Source: Casuarina equisetifolia
Lineage: Eukaryota; Streptophyta; Magnoliopsida; Fagales; Casuarinaceae
Direction: 5' to 3'
DNA length: 64,000 nucleotides
Assembly: GCA_028551475.1 (NCBI GenBank)
Contig: CM052356.1
Span: forward strand, 4,722,001-4,786,000
Made by a program: the position numbers and the translations under genes. The notes beneath the pieces are model-generated. The model was not told the DNA's origin and did no database searches. It saw only the letters and a program-made list of their open reading frames with translations. Positions 1 through 11,437 of the stretch are shown here, piece by piece (within the stretch, counting starts at the first letter, position 1; every line of letters begins with the position of its first letter).

Positions 1-1510
1 CTATTTGCCTCTTATCAACCCTTACTTTTGGAGCTAGTTGGAAATTATATCATATAAATGTTTATAATGCCTTCCTCTAAGTGACCTTAATAATGAAGTT
101 TGCATGAAGGTTATAAAGGAATCCAATAGATGAGGCTATTTGTATAAATTAAAAGTTTCTCAATGCACTAGTATCAAAAGTTCACAGGGTTATTGGCTAC
201 CAATGGTCTTCATCATTCTAATTATTGATTATTTACCATTCATTAAGAAAACTAATAAAAGTCTCCTCATCATCTTTATATATGTGCATGACTTGATTCT
301 TATAGGTAGAGATAAAGCCTTAATACCATAACTTTAGGCTTATCTATCATTCCAAGTTTTATATAAAAGATCTTAGGATAGAAAAGTATTTTCTTGGCAT
401 TGAATTTACATGGTTTAAACTTGGGATCCTACTTAAACAAAGGAAGCATACTTTGGAGATTATATCATAGTGTGGGCTATATGGACGCAAGCCTATAGAC
501 ATGCCCATGGAAAAGAATCATAAACTCACCATTAACAAATGTCATTAGATACCAACACCTTATAGGAAAGCTAATCTATCTCAACATCATGAGGTGTAAC
601 ATGAGTTATGTTATGCAAATATTAAGTCAATTTATACACACTCGCAAAGTATCTTCTCACAAAATAGCTCTTTGCATTGTGAAGTATTTTAAGATCTCTT
701 TTGGTTTAGGTTACTTATAAGGTCAGATATTATGCTAGATTTGCAAGCTTATCATGATTCTAAATATAAGAGATGTCCTATAAGTAAAAGATCAATAACA
801 AATTTTTGTATAAAACTTGAAAATTCTCTCATTTCTTGGAAATGTAAGAAAGAAGACTTGGTCTCTCACTCATCTATAGAGATTGAATATTGAGTCATGG
901 TAACAACTTCTTATGAAGTAATTTGGCTATTAGGTTTACTTGATCATTTACAAGTGCCATGTTTAAGGCTCATCTCCTTGTTCTATGATAATAAATCTAT
1001 TGTAAAGAGAGCTATAAATCATGGAGTTTATGAGAAGAATAAGCACATTTAGATAGATTCTCATTTTATCTATGAAAAGTTTGGACATAGAATCATTTGG
1101 ACTTCTCATATTTCAACAAATAATCAACTAGCAAATTTATTCACCAAAGTCTTTGGTATATGGCAGCACCACCTTCTTCTTGATAAGCTAGGAACTTTTG
1201 ATCTATATTCAACACCAACTTGGTGGGTAGTAAAATTGATGCTATTCCCATACCGTTGGATATCTCTACCTTCCAATGGTCATTAGAGTGATTTTTCTTT
1301 TTTTCTTTTCTTTTTCTTTTTCATTAGAGTGATGAGGGACATGTTATTGTACATTGGTCATTTCCCATTTCATTTGTTATTATTTCATTTATTCATTTGG
1401 ATTGTCGTTCGTGATTTTGTAATCGGTAGAAGACAATACAAATCTTCTTCTAGCTTTGTATTCATCCTTGATCCTATTAATACATAGAGTTTACTTGAGA
1501 TTTTGAAAAA
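1..1510 (+). mobile_element. Decayed Ty1/copia retrotransposon (3' half of pol, possible 3' LTR)
   Basis: Many frames and stops interrupt it, but recognisable copia pol segments follow in the right order on the + strand. A reverse transcriptase piece at about 200-320 has FIKKTNKSLLIIFIYVHDL, where the active-site box YVDD reads YVHD. A piece near 550-580 reads YQHLIGKLIYL, and RNase H-like tails follow near 1120-1230 (NQLANLFTKVFG, then LLLDKLGTFDLYSTPTW). The 5' part lies outside the window. The AT-rich DNA from about 1230 to 1510 may be a degraded 3' LTR, but I see no clear ends or target duplication. The element is dead. Confidence 0.8.
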
Positions 1511-3500
1511 GTATGATTATGCTTCGGTGATGTTTCCCTCGTCGGCGTATGTTATATTCATCCATTAGGTTCTCCCGGGGAACAAAAAGGAGAGGGAGGA
1601 GGTCCCCTCCTCCGAAGAGTTTTTGTCTCACGTGAATCCTGAGCGTTCGGGGCATAGCAACTATTCCTCAGTTGCTAATATGCATATTAGATATGAACTG
1701 ACTGCAGTGAGTGCTGATATGTACAATTTCAGGACAAGATAGGTGTTCTTTGGGAAGCATAGGATGATATACTGCACACTGCTATAATTCCCTTCCTCAG
1801 CCGATAAAATCTGATTTTGGAAATGACGTCAATATCTTTGGAAACAAATATAGCTCTGTTTTTTTATAGAAGTACAACAGTTATTTATGCAAATCCTTTT
1901 GTCTTTCTGTAGCTAACTAAACATAAAAAGGGGTAGTTCTTTAAAAGGTTTTACACTTGCTTTGAGGCATTTCAAAAAAAAAAATGAAAGAAGGATTCGT
2001 TTATCTCGAAACAGATTGAAGAGCATGTTGTAGAAGCAAGCAAATCAAAAATGTTTATTTTTTATTTACAGAAAAGACCAGGTTTAGTTATATAACGCCG
2101 ATGGAGCTACACAAGTCCTTGGTAACTCCATGGCATTTAGAGAGATTCTACATAAGTGGCCGGTTTTTACCGATAGAGTCAATGAGATCAATAAAACCAT
2201 ATAACCAGCGCCTCCCTTAAAACATCACCCTATAAGGAAATATATTCTATTCTTTTGGAAAATTTTAAACATGATATAAATAATATAAAACACTCTTCAC
2301 ATTATTTTTAATACATTTTCTCACAATCAATGTGAATTGCAAATTTTGTTATGGGTATAAGACATTTCCATTCTTACAAGGGTATTACTTTTTAATTAAG
2401 TTTTCATATCATATTATGAAAAATTTTAAAAGAAATAATTTCTTTTTAAAATTAATTTTTTTGGAGTTTACATGTATTTTTATTTATATATAATTTAAAG
2501 CCTTTCAAAGTCCCACTGTGGTGGCTGCCTACAACATTTCCCAAATTGTTAAATGCGCGCGAATTTCAGGGAACACCCCCCCAAATTCACAAAATCTCAA
2601 AGCACGGGTCTTCGTTTCTCTCTTGTCCCTCCACAGAATTCTTGATGTTAAACATTAGTGTCAAAAGCATTTTATATTAGATAAATTTTATTTAAAAATT
2701 ACGTATAAAGAAAAATATATGCAAACTTCATAAAAATAAATTTTAAAAATAAATCATTTTTCTTCTTTATTTTTTATAATATGGTATGAAAGCAATACCC
2801 TTGTATGAAAGGGAATGTCTACTACCGTACGGGCGGTATAATTTGGTAAAATGTGGAAGTCCAATCAAACTATTCTCGCGGATTCTTGCGAATCCACGAC
2901 ACATTGAGGTCAGTGTGTTGAACTCCTTGCACTTTTGCTGGCGGACCCACCATGTTGAAATTTCCATCCTTTACCGCTAATTAGTTAATTCAGTACTAAG
3001 TTAATAAATATTTTAATTATAAAAAAAATTTAGAGTCCGACACTCTGCAAATATGAGTTAAATATATGCCTAATATTATTAACATATTAAAAAATAAATA
3101 AAATAACATCTATTGAAATAAATGTCTAAAGGGATTTACGATGACACTTAAATTAATTTTTTACTTTTTTAAGTTAAAAATTTAAACAACCATGACTTTT
3201 ACATGCTATTAATTTTCAGGTGTGAATGATGAATTTATGGCTATGACACTAACATCGTGTAGCTGTTCGAGGGTCCCAGGACGGCCCACATTGCAACTTG
3301 ATTATTCAATCCACGCGGCAAATTTCGGTTCATCTCAGCATAATTCCTTAGACGCGCGTACATCAGGTTTTTTCACTTGCTTTTCACTTTCTTTCCACTA
3401 CCTTCAATGGGAAAGTGAAAATGCTTAAAATTTGATGCCATTGTCGTGACCCAAGAAAATTTGAGGTCTTACTTAGAAGAGAGCTGTGACCCAAGAAAAT
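1511..3500. other. AT-rich intergenic DNA without a recognised gene
   Basis: No coding segment that I recognise on either strand. The opposed short ORFs at 2767-2980 overlap almost base for base on both strands and look like chance. The DNA is AT-rich apart from short GC-richer islands near 1560-1650 and 3260-3360. Confidence 0.6.
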
Positions 3501-4039
3501 TTGATGTCATTGTTGTGCCCTGTCTCTCTCTCTCTCCTGTCATACCTTCCCTATCCCCTTCTCTGTCCTATACTTCGTTGCCTGTTGTTCAATGATTGCT
3601 TTGCTTAACATGGAGAAGAAATTTCATGACTGGAGTTACTAATTTGACGCCAGTGGCATCTTTTGGAGAATCACGTTACATGAGCTCTCTCTCTTTCCTC
3701 TCTCTCTCTGGCTCTCTGTCTCTCTCGTCATCCCTCCCCTTTCCAAAAAGGAAGACCTCCCTCCCTCCCTCTCTCTCTCTCTCTCGTCATCCATCCCCTT
3801 TACAAAAAGGAGGACCTCTCTCTCTCCAAAAGGAACACCCCTTTCGCTCCCCCCTCCGCTCCCTCTTTTCTCTCTCTTTCTTTCTTGTAATCCCTCCAAA
3901 AGTAAGACCCCTCTCTCTGTTCTCTCTCTTTCTTTGTTGTCGTCCCTCCAAAAGCAATTCCTCTGTCTCCTCTCTTTCTCTCTCCCTCTCTCTCTCGCCA
4001 ACACTCCACGTAAGACTTCTCTCTCTTACTCTCTGGTTA

Positions 4040-4672
4040 TTGCTCCAACAGTGAAAGTAAGGCCTGTGTCTCTCCCCACTCTTCCCTCTCTCTCTCTCTC
4101 TCTTCGCACCAAAAGGATGACAATCTCATTTTCTTATTCCTCCCTCCTCCCTCTCTTCTCTCTCTCTCTCCCTCTGGCCAACCCTCCACGTGAGACTTCT
4201 CTCTCTTGCTGTTTTGCTATTGCTCCGAAAGTAAAAGTAAGGCCTCTATCTCTGCTGCTCTCCCTCTCTCTCTCTCTCTCTCTCTCACAGTAAAAGTAAG
4301 GCCTCTATCTCTCCCTGCTCTCCCCTCTCTCTGACTCTCTCTGTCTCTCTCTCTCAGTAAAAGTAAGGCCTGTACCTCTCCCTGCTCTCCCCTCTCTCTC
4401 TCTCTCTCTCTCTCTCAGTAAAAGTAAGGCCTCTATCTCTCCCTGCTCTCCCCTCACAGTAAAAGTAAGGCCTCTACCTCTTCCTGCTCTCCCCTCTCTC
4501 TCAGTAAAAGTAAGGCCTCTATCTCTCCCTGCTCTCCTCTCTCTCTCTCTCTCTCTCGTCATCGCTCCAAAATTAAGACAATCTCATTTTCCTCTTTCTC
4601 TCTCTTGTCAACTCTCCAAGTGAGACTTCTCTCTCTTTCTCACTTGTTATCGCTCCAAAAGTAAAAGTAAGG

Positions 4673-4713
<41 letters not shown>

Positions 4714-4830
4714 ATCGCTCCAAACCTAAGACGATCTCCTTTTCTTCTCTCGTTCTTTCTCTCTCTCTTTCTCTCTTTCTTTCTCTCTCTTTCTCTCTTG
4801 TCATCCCTCCAAAAATAAGGCCTCTGTCTC
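4040..4830. repeat. Minisatellite with core AGTAAAAGTAAGGCCTCTA
   Basis: Within the pyrimidine tract a unit of about 40-65 bp recurs: (C)AGTAAAAGTAAGGCCTCTA, then TCTCTCCCTGCTCTCCCC and a variable (CT)n tail. Clear copies start near 4048, 4232, 4288, 4354, 4417, 4458, 4502 and 4660, with a weaker one near 4810. Unit length varies because the CT tail varies, as expected from slippage on top of unit duplication. Confidence 0.8.
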
Positions 4831-6071
4831 TCTTTGCTGTCTCCGCTTTCCTCTCTCTCTCTATCTCATCATGCCTTCCCTATCTGCTTTGATTGTCTTG
4901 CTTAACATGAAAAAGAAGTCCACCCCTTGATGCCATTGTTACTCTCTCTCCTCTCTCTACGTCTCTCTTGTCATCCCTTCTCTATCCCCCTCTTCTTCCC
5001 CATCTACTTTGCCTATTTTTCCATGATTGCCTTGCTTAACATAAAAGGAGAAGGTTCCCGACTGAAGTTACTGCTTTGACGCCATCGTTATCTTCTGAAG
5101 AAGAACGTTCCAAGTAAGACCTCTTTCTCTCTCCTTTCTCTCCCTCTTGTTATTCCTTCTCTATCTGCATTGACTGTTGTTCATGACCGCTTTGGTTAAC
5201 ACGAAAAAGAAGGAAGTTCACCCGTTGATGCCATTGTTTCTCTCTCGTCATCCCTTCTCTCTGCTCTCTCTCTCGTCATCCCTTCTCTATCCCCCTCTTC
5301 TTCCCTGTCTGCTTTGCCTGTTGTTCCATGACTGCTTTGCTTAACGAGAAAGGAGAAGGTTCCCGACTGAAGTTACTGCTTTGACGCCATTGTTATCGGA
5401 GAAGAACGTTCCAAGTAAGACCTCTCTCTCTTCTCATTCCTTCCCAAGTAAGGTGGAAGTTCACACGTTGATGCAATTGTTTCTCTCTCTCTGTCTTCTC
5501 TCTTCTCTCTCTATCTCCTCTCTCTCTCTTCTGTCTCTCTTCATCCCTTCTCCCTTCTCTCTTCTCTCTCTCCTCTCTCTCACGTCATCCCTCCTCTCTC
5601 TCTCGTCATCCCTTCTCTATCCCCCTCTTCTTCCCTATCTGCTCTCCCTGTTGTTCTATGACTGCTTTGCTTAACATGAAAAGGAGGAAATTCACACCTT
5701 GATGTCATTGTTACTCTCTCTCCTCTTTCTCTCTTCTCATTCCGTCCCTATGCTTTGTTTAACACCAAAAAGGAGTAAGTTCACACGTTGATACCATTGT
5801 TTCTCGCTCTCGCTCGCTCTCTCTCTCTCTCTTTTATCTTCTCTTTTCTCTCCCTCTCCTCTCTCTCTCGTCATCCCTTCTCTATCCCCCTCTTCTTCCC
5901 TATCTGCTCTGCCTGCTATTCCATGACTGTTTTGCTTAACATGTATTAGAAATTGAAAGGTCCAATTAAAACACAGAATTGTGCGATAGTGGGTTGTTAG
6001 CGGAAGTTTATAAAGTCAGGCTCTCATGTCGCCTTACCCAATGTGGGACTGGATATTTTAATCTTCTAACA

Positions 6072-6080
6072 CTCCCCGCA
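6072..6080 (-). other. TRIM polypurine tract
   Basis: The + strand reads CTCCCCGCA, so the element strand reads TGCGGGGAG. It abuts the TGTTAG start of the 3' terminal repeat, where plus-strand priming would be expected. Confidence 0.75.
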
Positions 6081-6153
6081 GTCTCACGTTGGGCGCAGTG
6101 AGAGATGGGATCAGTCTAGAGGGACCACACCAAGGTAGGCAGGACACATGATC

Positions 6154-6166
6154 GACTCTGATACCA
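6154..6166 (-). other. TRIM primer-binding site for initiator tRNA-Met
   Basis: The minus strand reads TGGTATCAGAGTC. The first 11 bases match the canonical plant LTR-element primer-binding site for tRNA-iMet. Its position immediately inside the terminal repeat sets the element's orientation as minus. Confidence 0.85.
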
Positions 6167-6843
6167 TATTAAAAATTAAAGGACCCAACTAAAACACAGA
6201 ACTGTACAATAGTGAGTTGTTAGCAAAAATTTATAAGGTTAGACTCTCCTGTCGCTTTACCCAATATAAGACTGAATATTTTAATCTTCCAACAATATAA
6301 AAAGAAGGAAATTCACACCTTGATGCCATTGTTACTCTCTCTCTCTCCTCGTTCTATCTTCTCATTCCGTCCCTATGCTTTGTTTAACACCAAAAAGGAG
6401 TACGTTCACACGTTGATACCATTGTTTCTCGCTCTCGCTCGCTCTCTCTCTCTCTTTCTTCTACCTTCTCTTTTCTCTCTCTCTCCTCTCTCTCACGTCA
6501 TCCCTTCTCTATCCCCTCTTCTTCCCTATCTGCTCTGCCTGTTGTTCCATGACTGCTTTGCTTAACATGAAAAGGAGGAAATTCACACCTTGATGCCATT
6601 GTTACTCTCTCTCTCTTGTCGTCCCTTTTTTATCCCCCTCTTCTTCCCTATCTGCTTTGCCTGTTGTTCCATGATTGAAAGGAGAAAGTTCTCGACCGGA
6701 GTTACTACTTCCGCGCCATTGTTATCTTCTGGAGAAGAACTTTCCAACGACTGGAGTTACTACTTCCGCCCCATTGTTATCGTCTGGAGAAGAACTTTCC
6801 AACATTCCTGAGTAGCCTTCCATGCCCCCTGCCTTCGAGCAAG

Positions 6844-6879
<36 letters not shown>

Positions 6880-7453
6880 ATCCCTTACTTATCTGCTTTG
6901 CCTGTTGTTCCATAACTGCTTTGCTTAACATGAAAATTTGACGCCGATGTTATCCTCTGGAGAAGAACGTTCCTGAGTAGCCTTCCACGCCTCCTGCCTT
7001 TAAGTAAGTCTTTCCTCTTTCTCTCTCTCTCGTCATCACTTCCTTATCCCCCTCTTCTTCCGTATCTGCTTTGCCTGTTGTTCCATGACTGCTCTGCCTG
7101 ACATGAAAAAGGAGAATGTTCACGACTGAAGTTACTATTTTGACGCCATTGTTAACCTCTCTCTCTCTCTAACTACTTTGCTTGTTTACGGCTGGAAGTT
7201 CACGACTGAAGTTACTAGGAAGGTTGCCTTCCACACCCCCTGCCTTCAAGAAAGTCTTCGCTCTCTCACTCCCCTGTCATCCCTTACTAAATCTTTGTCC
7301 CCCTCTTCTTCCCTATCTGCTTTGTTGTTGTTCATGACTGCTTTGACTGACATGAAGAAGGAGAAAGTTCACGACTGGAGTTACTACTTTGATGCCATTG
7401 TTATCCTTCGGCGAAGAACTTTCCTGATTAGCCTTCCACGCCCTGCCTTCGAG

Positions 7454-7454
<1 letters not shown>

Positions 7455-7497
<43 letters not shown>
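7455..7497. repeat. (CT)n microsatellite
   Basis: A nearly perfect CT dinucleotide run at the 3' edge of the pyrimidine block. Similar runs occur near 4675-4708 and 6845-6877. Confidence 0.9.
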
Positions 7498-9635
7498 CTC
7501 CCCAATCCTCCATGTCCCGTCATGTCTAAGCTTCCCCTGCACCGCTTACTCATATCTTTGTTACATCAAATTGTAAATGTAATTGTTGTTGTTATTGGAT
7601 ATCCAATAGGTAAATATATTTCACAACTGGTTTCCAAACAGAACTCATAAAAATTCCGAATATCAAATATAACTACGAATCTGACAACGGAAAATCCTTC
7701 AGTAAACATATTGTTGAAATAGGAATGGATAAAGTAATTTTCCAAAGTCCATGCAAGTCATTATTTACCAACACTCAGCTGAGAGATTTGGATTGCAGTG
7801 AAGTGCTTAAGATCATTGAACTGTTTTCTTAAAGTTGCACGATGGGCTTTTACTTATTGTCGTTGCTTTTAAACATTTTATAGGAGGAAACTGTGCGAGA
7901 GAGTATTGAATGTGCTGAATTTGAAGCCACAATGATCTAGTGTGCAACATTCACATAAATAGGATGAGTTGCACTTACTCCTTCTCAGCAATTGAATTAG
8001 CAACCAAAAGCGGAAGTTCATCATAATCCTGAGGCTGTGAGCTGTACTCAACAACTTGAAGCCACAGAAGTCATTGGCTTTGAAGCCCCGCTTTTTGGTA
8101 CTAGGGAAGACTCAAGTAAGGAAGAGCCTAAATTTCAGGGTTTAGTCACTGATAACACCATGAGGCAGAGCGAATTGCCTCCTCAAGCGCCCCCAGAGGT
8201 TCAAGAGACAACCAGATCTCCGGAGCTCAACGAAATTTCCCCCCCTCACTTGCAGTATCAGACAGGAATCCCTAACAATGTTACTGAGTCAACAGACAGT
8301 GGGCTTTTCAACCAAATGACAAATCCTGCAGGCGACGGTGGAGAAACTTGTAGACCGGAGAAAGTTAGCCAGAAATATCATTTTGAATTATCCTATAAGA
8401 TAATTGCCTTGTCTTTGGCATTTTGGCTTCTGACGTATCTCCCGATAGTGAAAAATTTTTTGGATATAAACGTAGTCCACTCAATCAGTCTTGGAATGCT
8501 TTTGCGGTTGGGGATGGCTACTCTAGCAGAGTTCAGCATATGGAGGAAGTTCTATAATGGGGCCTTGAACGCTCTGTGCCGTGGCGCTGCTAATGAGGAT
8601 GTGGTGATGATCTTGGCCACAAGCGCAGCCGACTTCTATTCTGTCTACCCATATTTAAGGGCTGCTTGCTATAAAGATCTCCGGGACCCCGGTTTCTTTG
8701 GGATTATCTCAATGCTTAATACATTTATTCAACTATGGGAGTCCATCGAGGTTATTGAAGGAGGTCGGAATGAGAATGTGGTGCCGCACAAAAATGCAAC
8801 AGAAGTAGAATCAGAGAGTGTTAATGGTCCAGTCCAGCAATTCACTAACCGCATGCATGAATACTTTGTGCCTTTGGTATGTATTTATACAAATGTTTTA
8901 TTCCCTTTCTAGAGTTGGTTTTCTGATACTTCTTGAAGTTATTATCTTGACTTAGAGGTCTTCAATAACAGCTGTATTTTCGCAGGTCGTTATCATCATT
9001 GCACGGGCAACTTGGTTTGCCTGGTTTTGGACGGTCTTGCATGGCGACCCAAAATCTTGGCCGTCACCTTCCATTAATGGGTTAGAACTTGCAATAAAGT
9101 TAGGAATCTCCATTTCTCTCATAGCCTGTTTTTGTGGTGTAGAGCTAGAAACTCCGGCTGCTGTTATGCTTGCTAATGGAATTGCTGAATCTCGAAGATT
9201 AATGATAAAAGCTGACAAAGTTTTGGAAACTGCACATAAGGTAGTATGTGAAATTCATGTTTTATGGGGTTCTATTGATATGATTAAAGATGACTTTCAA
9301 CAATCAACTTAAATCTGAATTTAAAATTCAAGCATGTCCTATGATTCTGATATGACATCAAATTAAGAGAAATAGAAAAAGTTAAATTCAAACTCATTAT
9401 ACCCTTTTTACTCTTTCCTTTTTTTCATGACTCTGGAATGATATTCAAGATTATTTTGTCCGGTTTAATTCCTAATCATAAAGCATCTAGTTTAGGTGAC
9501 TTAGGAAAAGAATCTTCCATACCTGAATACTGCGAGTGAACAATTCAGTGGTCTTACATTTTCTTGCTAATTTATCTTATAGGTGAACTGTATTATACTT
9601 ACCAAGATTGGGACTATCATGAATCCAAGGGCTGA

Positions 9636-9640
9636 ACAAG
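9636..9640. other. Left target-site duplication of solo LTR (ACAAG)
   Basis: ACAAG lies directly before TGTTCGG and is repeated exactly at 11433-11437 after the terminal CA. Confidence 0.85.
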
Positions 9641-11432
9641 TGTTCGGTGAAATTCTACATGCAAGTGTACATGTCGAACAAGTAATATAATGATAAGTAT
9701 GAGTATCGTCCCACGAAGACTAGTGTTTACTAAACTAATTAATTACTAATGGTGAATAGACTCTAAAGTTTATCTAGCCAACTAAAATGGTAAAACATTG
9801 ATTAAATAACTAAATTTAATTTAAACTTAATAAACGAAATGTGCTAGAGCTTTTGATTTCACCTAATTACTCAGTACAAATGTTTATTATCCATGCTAGC
9901 AAGATTAATTCTACTTATGTGATGGCGGAATTTCCTAACTTATTCACTACCCTATGTCTAGGTGTAGCGAACCTACTTAGCTCATTAATCCACTGTGAGT
10001 CTGCATATGAATTAAATGAACTAAGCGCATTAAAATATGTGAATATTCCAGTTTGCACCTAAAGCCACACAAATCATATGATATATTTCTATCCATATTA
10101 ATCTATGGTTGCATATTACATGAAGCAACTGCATATCGTCGTCGTTCGAACTCAAATATGCAAATCAGATCATCTAAGTGGTAGCTAATCACTTAAATGC
10201 ATTAAGATCAGTAACATGCAACTTCACATTCATAAAATATCTCACAAGCACAAACAATCATAACATTCATACGTTATAATTAAGTTCCATCATAGCTCTA
10301 ACACAATAAATTAAAATAACATATTTACATAAACTAAATCAGTGCAAGAAATTAAACAACACATTCTGTAAATTAAAAACATTAAGCTGTCACCAAAAAT
10401 GTCTTCAAATCACAAAAAGGCTGCATAAATCTGCACATCAGGGGGAGATGAAGAATCTGTTTGAAGAACGGAAGAAAAACGAGCTGAAACGCGCCGTCAC
10501 GCGCTCCTGCACGCGCCTCCACGCGCCGGTGACACGCGCCGCCGTTCGCCGCCACGCGCCTCCGTCCGCCGCTAGTCTTCACAGAAACTTCCAGAAATGT
10601 AGATCGGGACGCCTAGGTTGCAGATCTGCAAAAATATCCCGAGAATCCGCCACAGAAACGCGTAGATCTGACGAAAGGACAAAGTCGGCGTTCGCACTTC
10701 TTCGCCGGAAAACCGCCGGAAACCGCACAAATCTGCTACAGAAACATCAGAAATCGCATGCAAGGCTCAGATCCGCTCTTTCCCCGCTGAATAACGCCCA
10801 AAAACGACCAAAAATATAAATGGATATTGGGTCGCCGGAAAACACCAAACGGTAACGTTTGCCAGAAACGCCGGTAGAAGCGGCGTCGGGTTTGCTGTCG
10901 CACGACCCTTAGCCTCTTCGCCCGGCGTTCAGCAGACGAAATCCGGTAAGTTGCTCTCTCTCTCTCTGTCGCGCTCCCTTTTTCTCCTTTCTCTCCCTTT
11001 CGATTTCAGCCCCCCTTTTTCCCCCTTCTTCAGTCCGATATTACTAGATAAAAGCCTCACGCGTTTTCTGCGGTCCCACATGATAACTCATTTTTTTTCC
11101 TTTTCACGGTCCTTCCTTATTCTTTCCTCACGCTACTCTTTTCTTTGACTTTTCTTTCTCATTTTTCCACGATAATTCACTTCATTCTCCTCTCTCTCCC
11201 TTTCTCTTTCTTCTCTCTTTCTCACATGCTTCCACGTGCATACCTTGTTTTCTTTTATATTATTTTTTCATGGTTTTCTGCTTCTTTTTCTTCTTTTTCT
11301 TCAATTTTAGGTTTGTTGCATAAAATAACAAAATATAATTAAATATAATTAAATACAACTATAATTTAATAAAAACTATATTAAAAATAACCTAAAATAA
11401 TCAAAATAACTCTATATGAAATAGAATTATCA
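9641..11432. mobile_element. Solo LTR, 1,792 bp, with TG...CA ends and 5-bp target duplication
   Basis: The insertion starts TGTTCGGTGAAATTC and ends GAATAGAATTATCA-type sequence (last bases ATTATCA). It is flanked by perfect ACAAG duplications. Deleting it with one ACAAG copy restores an uninterrupted ATPase reading frame (codon split G|TC, Val). I see no internal pair of terminal repeats, primer site or pol coding, which fits a solo LTR from unequal recombination rather than a full element. Composition is mosaic: AT-rich flanks, a GC-rich CpG-rich core at about 10480-10935, then a pyrimidine tract to about 11320. The LTR orientation is not settled. The ORF at 10448-10819 lies in the GC-rich core and looks non-coding. 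Confidence 0.85.
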
Positions 11433-11437
11433 ACAAG
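11433..11437. other. Right target-site duplication of solo LTR (ACAAG)
   Basis: Second exact copy of the 5-bp duplication, followed by TCATTTCCACTTTAAAG, which continues the ATPase exon in frame. Confidence 0.85.

Larger units (their letters stand above)
5942..6294 (-). mobile_element. TRIM (terminal-repeat retrotransposon in miniature), complete, 353 bp
   Basis: Two direct repeats of about 130 bp, 5942-6071 and 6166-6294, are clearly homologous and flank only about 94 bp. Read on the minus strand each begins TGTTAGAAGATT or TGTTGGAAGATT. A primer-binding site TGGTATCAGAG, complementary to the 3' end of plant initiator tRNA-Met, directly follows the first repeat (6154-6166 on the + strand). 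A purine tract TGCGGGGAG (6072-6080) directly precedes the second. There is no coding capacity, so mobilisation must have been in trans. It sits inside one copy of the surrounding satellite motif (GCTTAACATG on the left, AAGAAGGAAATTCACACC on the right). I could not define a target duplication. Confidence 0.88.
3510..7510. repeat. 4-kb pyrimidine-rich compound repeat (CT microsatellites plus a ~100-bp repeated motif)
   Basis: The + strand is almost entirely C/T for 4 kb. Runs of (CT)n alternate with about a dozen diverged copies of a 90-110 bp block. A typical copy reads CCTGTTGTTCCATGACTGC, then TTTGCTTAACATG, then GACTGGAGTTACTACTTTGA, CGCCATTGTTATC and GGAGAAGAACGTTCC. Copies begin near 3580, 4910, 5010, 5170, 5310, 5650, 5910, 6540, 6650, 6740, 6900, 7070, 7180 and 7320. 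Short linkers such as TCATCCCTTCTCTATCCCC recur between them. The ORFs here translate only to Ser/Leu/Pro or Arg/Glu repeats and are not genes. A TRIM element is inserted at 5942-6294. Confidence 0.9.

Noticed and set aside
3596..4562. Overlapping long ORFs on both strands (for example 3596-4054 plus, 3639-4004 minus, 4305-4562 minus)
   Set aside because: They translate only CT/GA repeats into Ser-Leu or Arg-Glu runs; stop-free because of composition.
10448..10819. 123-codon ORF in a GC-rich segment
   Set aside because: It lies inside the solo LTR and both strands are open there; GC-rich DNA has few stops, and no family motif is visible.
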